Origin: Immersiella caudata
Lineage: Eukaryota; Ascomycota; Sordariomycetes; Sordariales; Lasiosphaeriaceae
Direction of reading: 5' to 3'
Assembly: GCA_030512335.1 (NCBI GenBank)
Contig: JAULSU010000001.1
Location: forward strand, 7,254,001 to 7,318,000
Length of the DNA: 64,000 nucleotides
The notes beneath the pieces are model-generated. The model was not told the DNA's origin, searched no databases, and saw only the letters and a program-made list of their open reading frames with translations. The translations under genes and the position numbers were made by a program. Shown one piece after another: positions 31,178-41,172 of the stretch. How positions within the stretch are numbered: the first letter of the stretch is position 1; each line of letters begins with the position of its first letter.

Positions 31178-34100
31178 TCACCATTCCAATTCCTTTTTCT
31201 CCAAATGCATCAATGCCGGCTCCACCATCTTCTTCTCTGCCGTTAACCGAGTCTCCTGTTTCACCCTCGTATAGTACACTGGACAATCCTTGCTCTCGCA
31301 CGGCACCTCCTCTAGTGGCGGCATGCCCGTACATGTCTGGCATACCTTGAACACATCCGCATACCTTCTTTGCTGTGCATTCAACTTCGTCTGCAGCCTC
31401 ACCATGGAGGAGGATGCATCCGCCTCGCAGCGCTTGCAGAGCCGGATTTCGGAGTGGTCGTGCGTATGAGAGGGGGATTTCATCTTGACACCGCAGACGA
31501 GGCAGGAGGAAGAACGCATGAACCACTCAAGGGTTTTCTTGCCGCCTGTGGTCTGCACAACAGCGGCAGGGTTGATGCCAAATACCGCGGCTGGATTCCC
31601 GGATCCGTTGGCGTTGGTAGAATCGACTTTTCGTACCTGTCGCACCTTGGGCATGTCTTCGTACCAACCCCTGACGTTGGCGCCGACAAGGTTGAAGATA
31701 CGCTCTAGGGGCGGGATTAAGTTCTTCCCGATGTAGTACTCAGCGTCAAGAGTCGCGTCCGGGGTGTGGAGGAGCTCCTCGGGCGCAATGCAGCGGTCGA
31801 TAAGTCTTGCGCCGGGGGCGCCCGAGATTACGACGTAGGGAACGCGTTCTCCGTACTGAGGTTCGGCACGGGCGTCCTCCAGCATGCGCTTGGTGCTGAT
31901 GAGAGCGCCGGGTGGGGGTGGGCCTTTGGCGCTGTACGTGCCGAGCTTGACCTCGCGTGCGAAGCAGAAGTCCTGAACGGAGACATCACCACGCATAATT
32001 TTGGTGCACTGCGACTGGAAGTACGCCTTGACCTGGCTGAGATCGGCGGTCTCGAAGAGAATTTTGAGAGCTTTTTCTTCAATCTTCTGCTCGGCCGGGG
32101 TGCCGTCGCGGCGGACTGTCTCAATACCCTTGGCGTCGAACTCCGGAACAGCCTGGTCAGGAGTCTCGAACTTGTAGCCAACGTAGCGCTTCTTGGCCAG
32201 CAGGACGCAAGGGTGGTAGACCTTTTCGAACTTGAGCTTGATGGGGCGTGGGTTTATGTCGGTGATCTTCTTGGCGATCTCAGCGCCAATCTTGAACGCC
32301 TGCTCGCGGGTACGACCTTTAAGGTAGATGAATAGGCTGTCAGTGTCGCCGTATACCACCTCTGCGTCCCAGCGGGCAACCGAATGGATGTATGCAATCG
32401 CGCGTTCGAGGGTTTCGCGCCCAGTCTGGACGATGCTGTCGGCGATCTCTGAGCAGGGCATCCTGCCAGAGAACGAAGCCGACGTGTAGCCATAGGTGAC
32501 GTTTGCAAGCAATTTTAGAGCAAGCTGCCGGTTGTGGAGGAGCTGATGGAGTGTTTTGTCGTCCTTATCCTCTTTCATCCCGCTCTTCACCATCACCCTT
32601 GTCTCCAGAATCTCAGTCAGCATTTTGGCCAGGAGAGACTTGCGGATCTCGGGTTTTGTATACATCACCCCATTAGGAGCGACATTGATGTAGTCTTTCA
32701 GGAGGCGAAGAAGGCCTTCTCTTCTTTTGTACTCCGAGAAGCCCATCTTGTTTGTGCCTCGCCAGTTGACAATGCGCCCAAGAAATGTCGAGTAGCAGTA
32801 GTTGTAGGCGATCATCACGCTTGGGTACAGGCTCTGAAAGTCCAAGACGAGAAGCGGGCTGCTATAGAACGCACTCTGGGGCTCCATGACCAATGGGAGA
32901 CATTCCAAGGCGTTCTGACTGCCAACTTGCTTCCTGCTTGGGGAGACCAAGACAAAATTCTCGGGCTTTGCGATCCTGAACATGATCGACTCAACCTTGA
33001 ACTGTGAACCGCGCGAGAAGACGGAGAAGAAGTCTACCCCCAGAAGCCTAGCCTGCTCGCTTGTCCGTGGCACGAGCTCATTCGCCTCCAAAATCTCAAG
33101 GTTGAGCTTGGTCCGAACGAGGTAATACCGGAGCAGCTTACTGAGGCCTTTCGGGCCCCCATTGACATACCACTCTGTGAGCGTCTTCCATGAGTAGCGA
33201 GGGACGCGTCTGTGTAACAGATGCCATGCCACGTTCTCCATTGTGTACTGGAGTAGGCTGAGCTCTCCTCGCATGGCTCGCCATACATTGATCACATGCC
33301 TCCCCGTTACATGGAGCGTAGACGTGGTGTTGAAGCCCCAACGATCGGCGTCCTTCCCAAATTTGCCGGACGAGTCCAATTTGATGCGCGAGAATTCATC
33401 GCACAGGTTATACTCGTACTTGAGCCTCGCTCGTTCAACCAGGTAGCCCCAGGACCCACCGTGCACTTCGTATCCTGTGAGAATGTCTGGATCATGAGTG
33501 CGGACGATCTCCACCATCTTGACCATGAGATCAAGCTCTGATGACTCCTCAGCGACCTCGGCTGAAGTCTGACTTTGTATTCCTTGAGTAAGAGAACCGT
33601 CCTCGGATAAGACAATGATACCCGCTAAAGTTGTGTCACCGGGCTGACTGCTGCTGAGCATGGCACTCTCGTCCGATCTCAAACACCAGAAGATGCATCG
33701 CACTTCGTCTTCCTCGGGGTTTGGGAGCAGCTTTCCCCTGGTGTTGACGTGGACCTCGAGGCTCATTGTGCTCATGTACTGAGCTTCGTGTTGCACACTC
33801 GTTGATTTCCGCTTTTGGGAATACTTGAAGCCGTGTTTGTTCTTCGGGGTTGCTCCAACGATTTGGGACAAGTAAGGTTTCTGAGTTGCAGTCGGAGGCT
33901 TCGTCGATCCCTCCTGGGAGGGCTTATGAAGCTGCTTCTGCTTCTTCGTCCACCATTGGCTAACCTCATGGAAGGTGGGCGGTGGCTCGGCAATCTCCCA
34001 GCTCCTGAAAGTGCATTGTTTCTGTTGTCTTTGGTATTCTAGCTCCATGCCAGCAAAGTCTGGAATTCCTTCGGGCTTGACGCCAAACGTGGCAGGTGAC

Positions 34101-36459
34101 TGCCCGGTCGCGTCGAACTCCGGCAGATATGGAAGACTGCTACCCGCGAGTCGGAACTCCTTGCCGGTATATTCCTTGGGCCTCGGTGGTACATCGTCTT
34201 CGTTACTGTAAAAAGCGTCCTGCCATATCACATCCGGCACGCCACTGCCTTGCATGGTTGAACACACTTCTTGGCGTGACGGAGCAGCGCTGTTCACAAT
34301 GAACATGGTAGTCGGCCCGTTCCAGAGCAACTTCGCTGATTCTAGCGCGGGAGATGTTGTTGTCCTTGGAGTGGAAGCTGATTTCGAGCTGGATGTCTTG
34401 GGGTTCAGGGTTGTGCTCGCCCGAGCTTCAACCTCCTGAACTGATAGTAGAGGATCGAATGTGACCTTCTTCAATGGACTCTCCTGGCTTCTTTGGGACC
34501 CGCGCTGACTCAACCTCAGCCTTGTACTAGGATTCTGCGGATCTTTCACAACGGGAAACGTCAGTGATTGTTGCACGGGTTTTGTTAGTATTCCCTTAGG
34601 GGTCCCCTTTGCTGGATTGGATGGCGTTGATCGTTTTGCAGGCTTCGAATTCTGGCTTTCGCGGTTGACGGTGTCGCCCACAAGGCCAAGCTCAGCCATC
34701 ACCATTCCCTCCCCGTTTGGAGACTCAAATTTTGTTCGTTTTGGTGGTACCTGCTCCTCAACAGCAGGACTAGGGCGTTTCGTGACTTTAGATACCTCCG
34801 ATTTGGCCTCCTCCGGCTGGCGAATTTTGCTGACGAGCCCAATTTTTTGGACTTGTTCAATCAGTTCGTTGTGAATGGGAAAATATGGCCGCTTGCTAGT
34901 AAGGAGCCGGCTAGCTTTGACGCCATAGCTGAGACCATTGATAGTGCGTGGGGCGCGTGATTTTCCAGTGTCTTCGTCGACGCTTTTTCCGACAGGGTAC
35001 GACTCGACGGTCTCTTGCCCTCCAGTGGCATCATTGCCGTGACTTGTCGTAGAGCCGTCAGGGTTCTTTTTGCCTTGGCCATCCATAGGCTTGGCGGCCA
35101 GCTCTTCCACTGGCAGGACATCCACAACTGATGCCTCATCTGAATCGTCAAGGGAAAGAGACGCCGATTCTTGGCCGAGGTCAAGTTCCAATATGACTTT
35201 CTCGTCAATCTCAGTATCGCCCCCCGTGCCCGGGTGGGTGTCGAGGAACCCACCCTCGAGGCCAAGTGCGTGATGGAGGTTTTCAGGAAACATATCCTCC
35301 ACAGATTCGAGAACCGTCCTGATTCTCTCTTCCCTTGGAATTGTCGCAACGTAGTTCGAGAAGGATAGTGCATCATGGCTAGCTGAAGCGGCCTCGTGGG
35401 AGATAATATGCTCAATTTCCTTCCAGTGTTGCTCCTCGTGAACCCAACCAGGAAGATTTTTTTGACGAGCGTCTGCGGACATAGGAACCAAGACTTCTGG
35501 CGGAAATATGCTGCTGCCAGGGTCCAAGTTGCCCATCCTTCGTTTTCGGCGCTTGGTCTCATCTGCCCACAGGCCAGCCATGCTGTGGACTAGCTTCAGG
35601 TCAGGGGGCAGAGGGTTGTCCTTCTCAATGAAATCATGATGCAGACGCCTCTCCTCTACAGCTTCGCGATTCAAGATATCCTGGACGCATATGTCTACCT
35701 CGATAGAACAGTGGCTGGCCCGCGGAAGGCTGTTGTCATCCGTAATCCAGTCTAGCGGAACAGTCTTACTGTCCCAAATCTGCGGAGCTTCCTCGTCGTC
35801 GCACGGGTCTGGAACAGGATGTCGAAAGTGGAGGTTTTGTGTCTCGAGATATCCGCAGCCGTACAGGTTGTAGTCGACCATGAACTGCAGCAGGTACTGG
35901 AGATGGGCTTCATAGGGCTGAAACTTTTGGCTCATGATGAGCCCCTGTTGCAGAAGTTCTGCCAGGCGGGTCATGACCATCGGGTTCAGGATGTAGATTT
36001 TGAGGTAGAATTGATATCCAACATGGAAGCCGTAAAAGGGGACGCCCTTCACAAGAGTGATGCGGGCGACGAATCGCTGTCGATCCTTGCGATAGCTCAA
36101 AGCTAATGCGCGGTCAATTGAGGAATGGAAGCGAGATATGTACTCGCCGACTGCGTCGAACGTAAGTAAGAAAACACCCAAAACAGGAGTTCAATGCAAG
36201 GGCCCTCACCCGTCGCCCTGTCGAGAAGCCCATGATACTCGACATACAAATACGGGAAGGCGCCATGTATGTGAGCGCACACTTTCTGTCCCGTTTCGGT
36301 CGAGCCAAAGATCCGAATGACGGGCACTCGAGGCTCTTTTGAGAGATGGGAGGCGTGAACATCGTTTCGAAGCGTGGGATCGTAGCAAGTGGCCTTTGCC
36401 TGGTAGTGGTCGATGCAGTTCAGGCGGACGCGGAACCGGTCAGTCACGATCTCATCCAT
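31178..36459 (-). CDS. REV3: DNA polymerase zeta catalytic subunit Rev3
   Basis: Predicted 1740-aa B-family polymerase, exons 36459-36210 and 36150-31178, joined by a 59-nt intron (GTGAGG...GCAG) that restores VGEYISRFHSSIDRAL. Rev3 extends primers past DNA lesions (error-prone translesion synthesis) with Rev7. Seen: N-terminal FRVRLNCIDHYQAKATCYDP; a long poorly conserved middle; an exonuclease-like fold; polymerase motif A DFQSLYPSVMIAYNY (about 1187); B-motif region LKLLANVTYGYTSASFSGRMPC; and motif C YGDTDSLFIYL (about 1350). Two C-terminal cysteine clusters are present, CLVC...CKRC (about 1633) and CQTC...CESKDC (about 1690), for zinc and the iron-sulfur cluster. All catalytic aspartates are present. 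It is divergent from SLU7. Confidence 0.96.
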
Positions 36460-36839
36460 GCTGCGTCTGCCAAATCGGCGTTGAGCATCAGCAGCGGCCG
36501 GGGTGGTGTGGCGACACCGGAATCGCAGCCAAGAAAAAAAAAGCAACTTCTCGTCCTAGAAGACGTCTGGAAGTCGCAAAACCCCAACAAGGATTCAATT
36601 GTTTTGCGAGTTGCGCCCAAGCATCTCTCCTTGTTCTCGCACACCCTGACCCAGTTGCACGACGCGTTCAGCCGTGCCGCGTTGCACCTCGCCAAAGCAC
36701 GTGCGCGCTGGTTCGTCCCAAGGATTTGCCTGCCGGTCAACGGCGCCAAAGTTTCAATGCGGTTGGCGAACTGACGACAACCCCAAAGCCCCAGCGTTCA
36801 TCGTCAAGGTCTTTAAGTCAAAGAGACTTCAACGTCACG
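36460..36839. promoter_or_regulatory. short bidirectional promoter of REV3 and SLU7
   Basis: Only 380 bp separate the divergent start codons. A plus-strand frame runs into SLU7 from 36339, but it overlaps REV3 exon 1 and lacks conserved sequence, so the SLU7 start is placed at 36840. Confidence 0.5.
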
Positions 36840-38132
36840 ATGCCGCCTCCAACCCGCCCTGAACAGCAACAGCAACAAGCATCTGGCTCGAACGCCCAGA
36901 CAGGGGGCGCTGGCGCTGGCGCTGCGCGCAAGGAAGACAATATCTACATTCCCTCATTCATCAGCAAACAGCCATTTTACGTCACCGGGCTCGACGACCA
37001 GGACGATTCCCTCAAGCATCAGCGTTCTCGGGCCACAGCTGATGACAGCGAAAAGACATCCCTCGCCAAACGGGGCAAGGCCGGCCCGGCACGAACAAAA
37101 TGGGTCAAAGGCGCGTGCGAGAATTGCGGTGCCATGGGCCACAAGAAGAAGGACTGCCTAGAGCGCCCACGAAAAGTCGGCGCCAAGTGGTCAGGCAAAG
37201 ATATCCAAGCCGACAGGGTGATACAGGAGGTCAAACTCGGGTATGAGGCCAAGCGCGATGTCTACCAGAGCTACGACCCGAAGCAGTATCAAGAAGTGGT
37301 AGAAGAGTACAACCTGATAGAGGAAGCACGGCGGCAGCTTATGCAGGATAAAACGGACAACTACGACGACACCGGCGCTAATGGCGCCAGCCCACAGAAG
37401 GACGACGCCGGTGAGAACGGGACGGATACACCAAAAAACGAGTACGAGGCCGGATTCAAGTATGCAGAAGAGTCAGAAATGGGCCGCGACAGATCTATAA
37501 AGCAATCTATGCGATTGCGCGAGGACACAGCCAAATACTTGCTGAACCTTGACTCGGACTCAGCAAAATACAACCCCAAGAAGCGAGCGCTCGTCGATCC
37601 AGGCGCCATCGCGGACAAGTCGGCAGCTCTCTTCGCTGAAGAAAGCTTCCTGCGAGCATCAGGCGAGGCAGCTGAGTTTGAGCGTGCTCAGCGCTACGCC
37701 TGGGAGGCGCAAGAGAAGTCTGGCAACACCGATCTGCACCTACAGGCCAACCCAACCGCTGGTGCTATCCTTCGCAAAAAGGAAGGTGAAGAGCGAGAAG
37801 CAAAGCGGAGGAAACGTGCTGAGCTGCTTGCAAGCCAGTATGGCGAGCAGCCTGTGGTACCAGATGCCCTGAAGGGCGTGGCCATTACCGAGAACGAAGC
37901 CTTCGTCGAGTACGACGAGGCTGGTCTGATCAAGGGGGCACCAAGGAAGGCAGCGAAGTCCAAGTATGCTGAGGATGTCCTCATCAACAACCACACCTCG
38001 GTATGGGGCAGTTGGTGGTCAGATTTCAAGTGGGGATATGCATGTTGTCACTCGACCCTCAAGAACAGTTATTGTACTGGCGAAATGGGGAAAAGTGCTA
38101 GCAAAGAGTCCGAGGCTTGGGATAAACAGTAG
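36840..38132 (+). CDS. SLU7: pre-mRNA-splicing factor Slu7
   Basis: 430 aa in one exon. Slu7 acts in the second splicing step, helping the choice of the 3' splice site. The zinc knuckle C-x2-C-x4-H-x4-C (CENCGAMGHKKKDC, residues 93-106) is present, as are IYIPSFISKQPFY near the N-terminus, ADRVIQEVKLGYEAKRDVYQ and the C-terminal block TSVWGSWWSDFKWGYACCHS. The start ATG at 36840 follows a frame that stays open upstream but is not conserved; translation from the upstream codon would overlap the REV3 start. It is slightly longer than yeast Slu7 because of a Gln/Gly/Ala-rich N-terminal tail. Confidence 0.94.
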   Translation: MPPPTRPEQQQQQASGSNAQTGGAGAGAARKEDNIYIPSFISKQPFYVTGLDDQDDSLKHQRSRATADDSEKTSLAKRGKAGPARTKWVKGACENCGAMGHKKKDCLERPRKVGAKWSGKDIQADRVIQEVKLGYEAKRDVYQSYDPKQYQEVVEEYNLIEEARRQLMQDKTDNYDDTGANGASPQKDDAGENGTDTPKNEYEAGFKYAEESEMGRDRSIKQSMRLREDTAKYLLNLDSDSAKYNPKKRALVDPGAIADKSAALFAEESFLRASGEAAEFERAQRYAWEAQEKSGNTDLHLQANPTAGAILRKKEGEEREAKRRKRAELLASQYGEQPVVPDALKGVAITENEAFVEYDEAGLIKGAPRKAAKSKYAEDVLINNHTSVWGSWWSDFKWGYACCHSTLKNSYCTGEMGKSASKESEAWDKQ

Positions 38133-38555
38133 CACGTCACATAGTTTGGGCAGGCGAGATAAAAATGATACCCCTTTCGATTACCAGATGATTTCAGACC
38201 TGCTGAGTGAGAGTGGATAGATGCTCACCACGCTCCCCAACACGCAAGGACCGGTTGCGTAACACCTAGTCACTGCCTCAATCGGTGATTCGATCCGGGA
38301 TACCAGCCATCTCTGGGTTCTCAACGTCTGGAAGGTACATCTCACAGTGACACCACATCGAGCTTCACAGTATTCATTGGGCGGACGGATGTGTCATTTC
38401 AGCACTTGTGTGCCGTTCTTGATGCATTGCATTCCTGACTACAAACGCCGTAAGAGCATGCCTGTAGTGGTCATATGAACCCGCTGAAGCCCATTTTTCG
38501 TAACCCGTGCCATGCACGCCAGAATACCCTTCCCAATAAGAAAAGCGCCTCAAAT
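38133..38555. other. convergent 3' region of SLU7 and RPS9
   Basis: About 420 bp between stop codons of convergent genes. No feature recognised beyond presumed 3' UTRs. Confidence 0.5.
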
Positions 38556-39352
38556 CTACTCCTCATCCTCCTCCTCGTCACCATCACCCTTCTCAGCAGC
38601 CTTGGCCTTCTTTCTGCGGACACGGCCGGGGCGGCCTCCACCAAAGGGCGAGGTCAGGGCGAAGTCGATATGCTTCTGCGAATCAAGACGAACGATGAAC
38701 GAGGGAACGTTGACGATCTGCTTGCCAACACGGATGTGGCGCTGGCGGATGAGGACGCGAGCGTGGTGAATTGACTTGGCGAGACCGAGCTTGTAGACGC
38801 AGGTCTGGAGGCGACGCTCCAAGAAATCCTCAGCCTTCAGGGCCAGGACGTAATCGAGCTTCATGCGGGACTCGTCGAGCACACCGACACGGACCAGGCG
38901 GCGAATGAGAGCATTGCCCTCGAAGAGACGCTTGGGGTCCTTCTCGTCGAGAGTGAGAAGCTCACTGCACACGAAGTAGTTAGTCACTTGCCTCGATGGG
39001 GCCCAAAACGCGGGAGATTTCGAATGGAGCACTCACCGAGCGGCACGACGAATCTTGGAGAGGGTGAGCAGCACGCGCCAGACCTCACGCTTGTTCTTGA
39101 GGCCGTACTCGCCAACAAGCTTCAACTCGGAGTCCCTGGAAGGTTGATAGTTAGTTTATGATCACAATCGACATAAGCAGAGGCAAGCTCGTGCTCAGTG
39201 GCCGGTGATTTTGGGCATGCGCAGAGATGCTGGCATCGCTGTTGCGCAGAGGCCGCTGGGAGGAGGTAAGGCGAGGTTCAAACGCACAATCGGGCGGCCT
39301 CGAAGGGACGACGCGGGACCTTAGCGGTCTTGGAGTACGAAAGCGGCGCCAT
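38556..39352 (-). CDS. RPS9: 40S ribosomal protein S9 (uS4)
   Basis: Exactly 190 aa from three exons: 39352-39288, 39135-39037 and 38964-38556, the usual length of eukaryotic uS4. Start MAPLSYSKTAKVPRRPFEAARL; exon 2 LDSELKLVGEYGLKNKREVW; exon 3 begins ELLTLDEKDPKRLFEGNALI and holds the S4 RNA-binding domain (LERRLQTCVYKLGLAKSIHH, then ARVLIRQRHIRVGKQIVNVP). The tail is Lys/Glu rich. Introns are longer and closer to the start codon than in neighbouring genes, as is common for fungal ribosomal protein genes. It shares a promoter region with RPL21. Confidence 0.97.
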
Positions 39353-39652
39353 CTTTGGTTGTGAGGCTTTTCGGATGTTCGTCGTGGGATTCAGAAATTC
39401 GCAAGATCCCACTGCCTTGGAGGTGTTGGAAAATTGAGGGTGTGGTGGGTCTTGCCCTAAGATCTAGCGCGCTGGTTGGGTAGGGCATGGGCGCGCACCG
39501 CACTAGTGGATTTTCTGCTTAGTCACCCACACCGCCCGCAAAGCTGGGTTCCTTCCACAGAAATCACTTCACAATTTTGAGAGCAGCCCGCAGCAAACCA
39601 CGACGACCTCAAACCTTTCGATCCACGCCGCCAAAACTCGAATTCGGGCAAG
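39353..39652. promoter_or_regulatory. shared divergent promoter of RPS9 and RPL21
   Basis: 300 bp between the two ribosomal-protein start codons. Coordinated expression from a shared promoter is likely but inferred; no named element was identified by eye. Confidence 0.5.
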
Positions 39653-40336
39653 ATGGGTCACCCCGCAGGTCTCCGTGCTGGTACTAGATACGCCTTCTCC
39701 CGGAACTTCCGGGAGAAGGGTATGATCAGGCTCTCGACCTACCTCAAACAGTACAAGTACGTTGGCGGCAGGGTTCCAGGCGATGTGCAATTGACGGTGC
39801 ACGGCTGACAAAATTCCAGGGTCGGAGACATTGTCGATATCAAGGTCAATGGTGCCGTTCAGAAGGGGTAAGAGGCAACGCAAATACGGTTCTGCTGCAT
39901 CCGGGAGCGATAACGCCAGGTTTCCCCTCGAGGACAATCTGCGAGCGCGTACCAGGCAGCATGACAGCAATGCATCAGAGAGCTGACATTATATGTGAAT
40001 AGTATGGCCCACAAGGTCTACCACGGCAAGACTGGCGTCATCTACAACGTCACCAAGTCCGCCGTCGGCATCATCATCTACAAGAAGGTCAAGCACAGAT
40101 ATATCGAGAAGCGTATCAACGTCCGTATCGAGCACATCCAGCCCTCGCGGTCCCGCGACGACTTCCTTCGCCGCGTGAAGGAGAACGCCGCCCTCAAGAA
40201 GCAGGCCAAGGCTGAGGGCAAGCCTGTTCAGCTCAAGAGACAGCCCGTCATGCCGAGGGAAGCGCGCACAGTTTCGGTGTCCGGCCAGTCCAAGCCCTCG
40301 ACGGTTGCGCCGATTGCCTACGAGACCACGATCTAA
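39653..40336 (+). CDS. RPL21: 60S ribosomal protein L21 (eL21)
   Basis: 161 aa from exons 39653-39756, 39820-39867 and 40003-40336. Introns are GTACGT...CCAG and GTAAGA...ATAG. The sequence follows the family closely: GHPAGLRAGTRYAFSRNFRE, then IRLSTYLKQYKVGDIVDIKV, NGAVQKGMAHKVYHGKTG, and KKVKHRYIEKRINVRIEHI. The C-terminus PSTVAPIAYETTI is normal. The middle exon is only 48 nt, so the large open frame covers just the last two-thirds of the protein. It is divergent from RPS9. Confidence 0.97.
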
Positions 40337-41172
40337 AAGGGGATATGAGGCGTGGGTGGCAGAGATGGGTTGCTTGATTTCTCTTTGCATGGGGTTCATC
40401 GCGTTCGGGACGGAAAGATCTCCTGCATGGGTTTGGTCTGGGATGCGGGAGTGCTCATAGGGAAAGCAAAAATACCAATGGCATGACCAAAGCAGCTCGC
40501 GGCGCACAGTTTGTTCAGGTTTCTTGGTTTGATATTGAGGATCCATTTGACGGCAAGCGAACTTGCCTCTGTTCAGAAACCTACCTGTACTTGAAAAGCT
40601 GTCAAATGCATGCCCGACGGGAAACCGTCGAGCCCATCTCCCACCATAAAGTGTGTTTTACGAACCTTTGGGATTTCTCTGGACGCCTGCAACTCGAGGT
40701 TGCACTCCCTCACCTAAGCGCGAGGACGTCCGTTCAGGCTATCCCTTGAAAGAAACATGTCTTCGAGTCTCAAATCAGAGCCGTCCACAGTCAAGCGAAT
40801 ACCTGAGCTCGATGACAGCAGCCCTGTCAGTTGGGGGCCAGCGGTCCACGGGTTAGGGTTGCTCTTATCTACAAAGCGGGGTATTGAGCTAATCGAATGC
40901 CAAGATGCCATGTTACAGGCGAGCTGTCTTGTGGCTTGTGGGGCATCTGCTTGGCCTGGAGCTCGAGTTCAGCCAGATGACCTCATTCGATTGGCGGACA
41001 CGTTGAGACGAAGCACACACACAGAACGAACTCTACCAAAACATATTCCCATGCGTTGAGTTTATTGAGCAGCTCGGTTCAATGCGACCGCAAACCCCTC
41101 CTCATTTGAGTAGGTAGCAGGCGGACATAGGCGACCTCTGTTGCCGGGGTTTTACACAACAAGTCGTCAGAG
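40337..41172. other. intergenic region between RPL21 and the SMP-domain gene
   Basis: About 840 bp; 3' UTR of RPL21 and promoter of the next gene. Short frames at 40483-40749 and 40757-41059 have no supporting motif. Confidence 0.5.

Noticed and set aside
31766..32335. 189-codon plus-strand ORF
   Set aside because: Antisense to the REV3 polymerase domain.
36339..36839. N-terminal extension of SLU7
   Set aside because: In frame and open, but overlaps REV3 exon 1 on the other strand and has no conserved sequence; Slu7 conservation starts after 36840.
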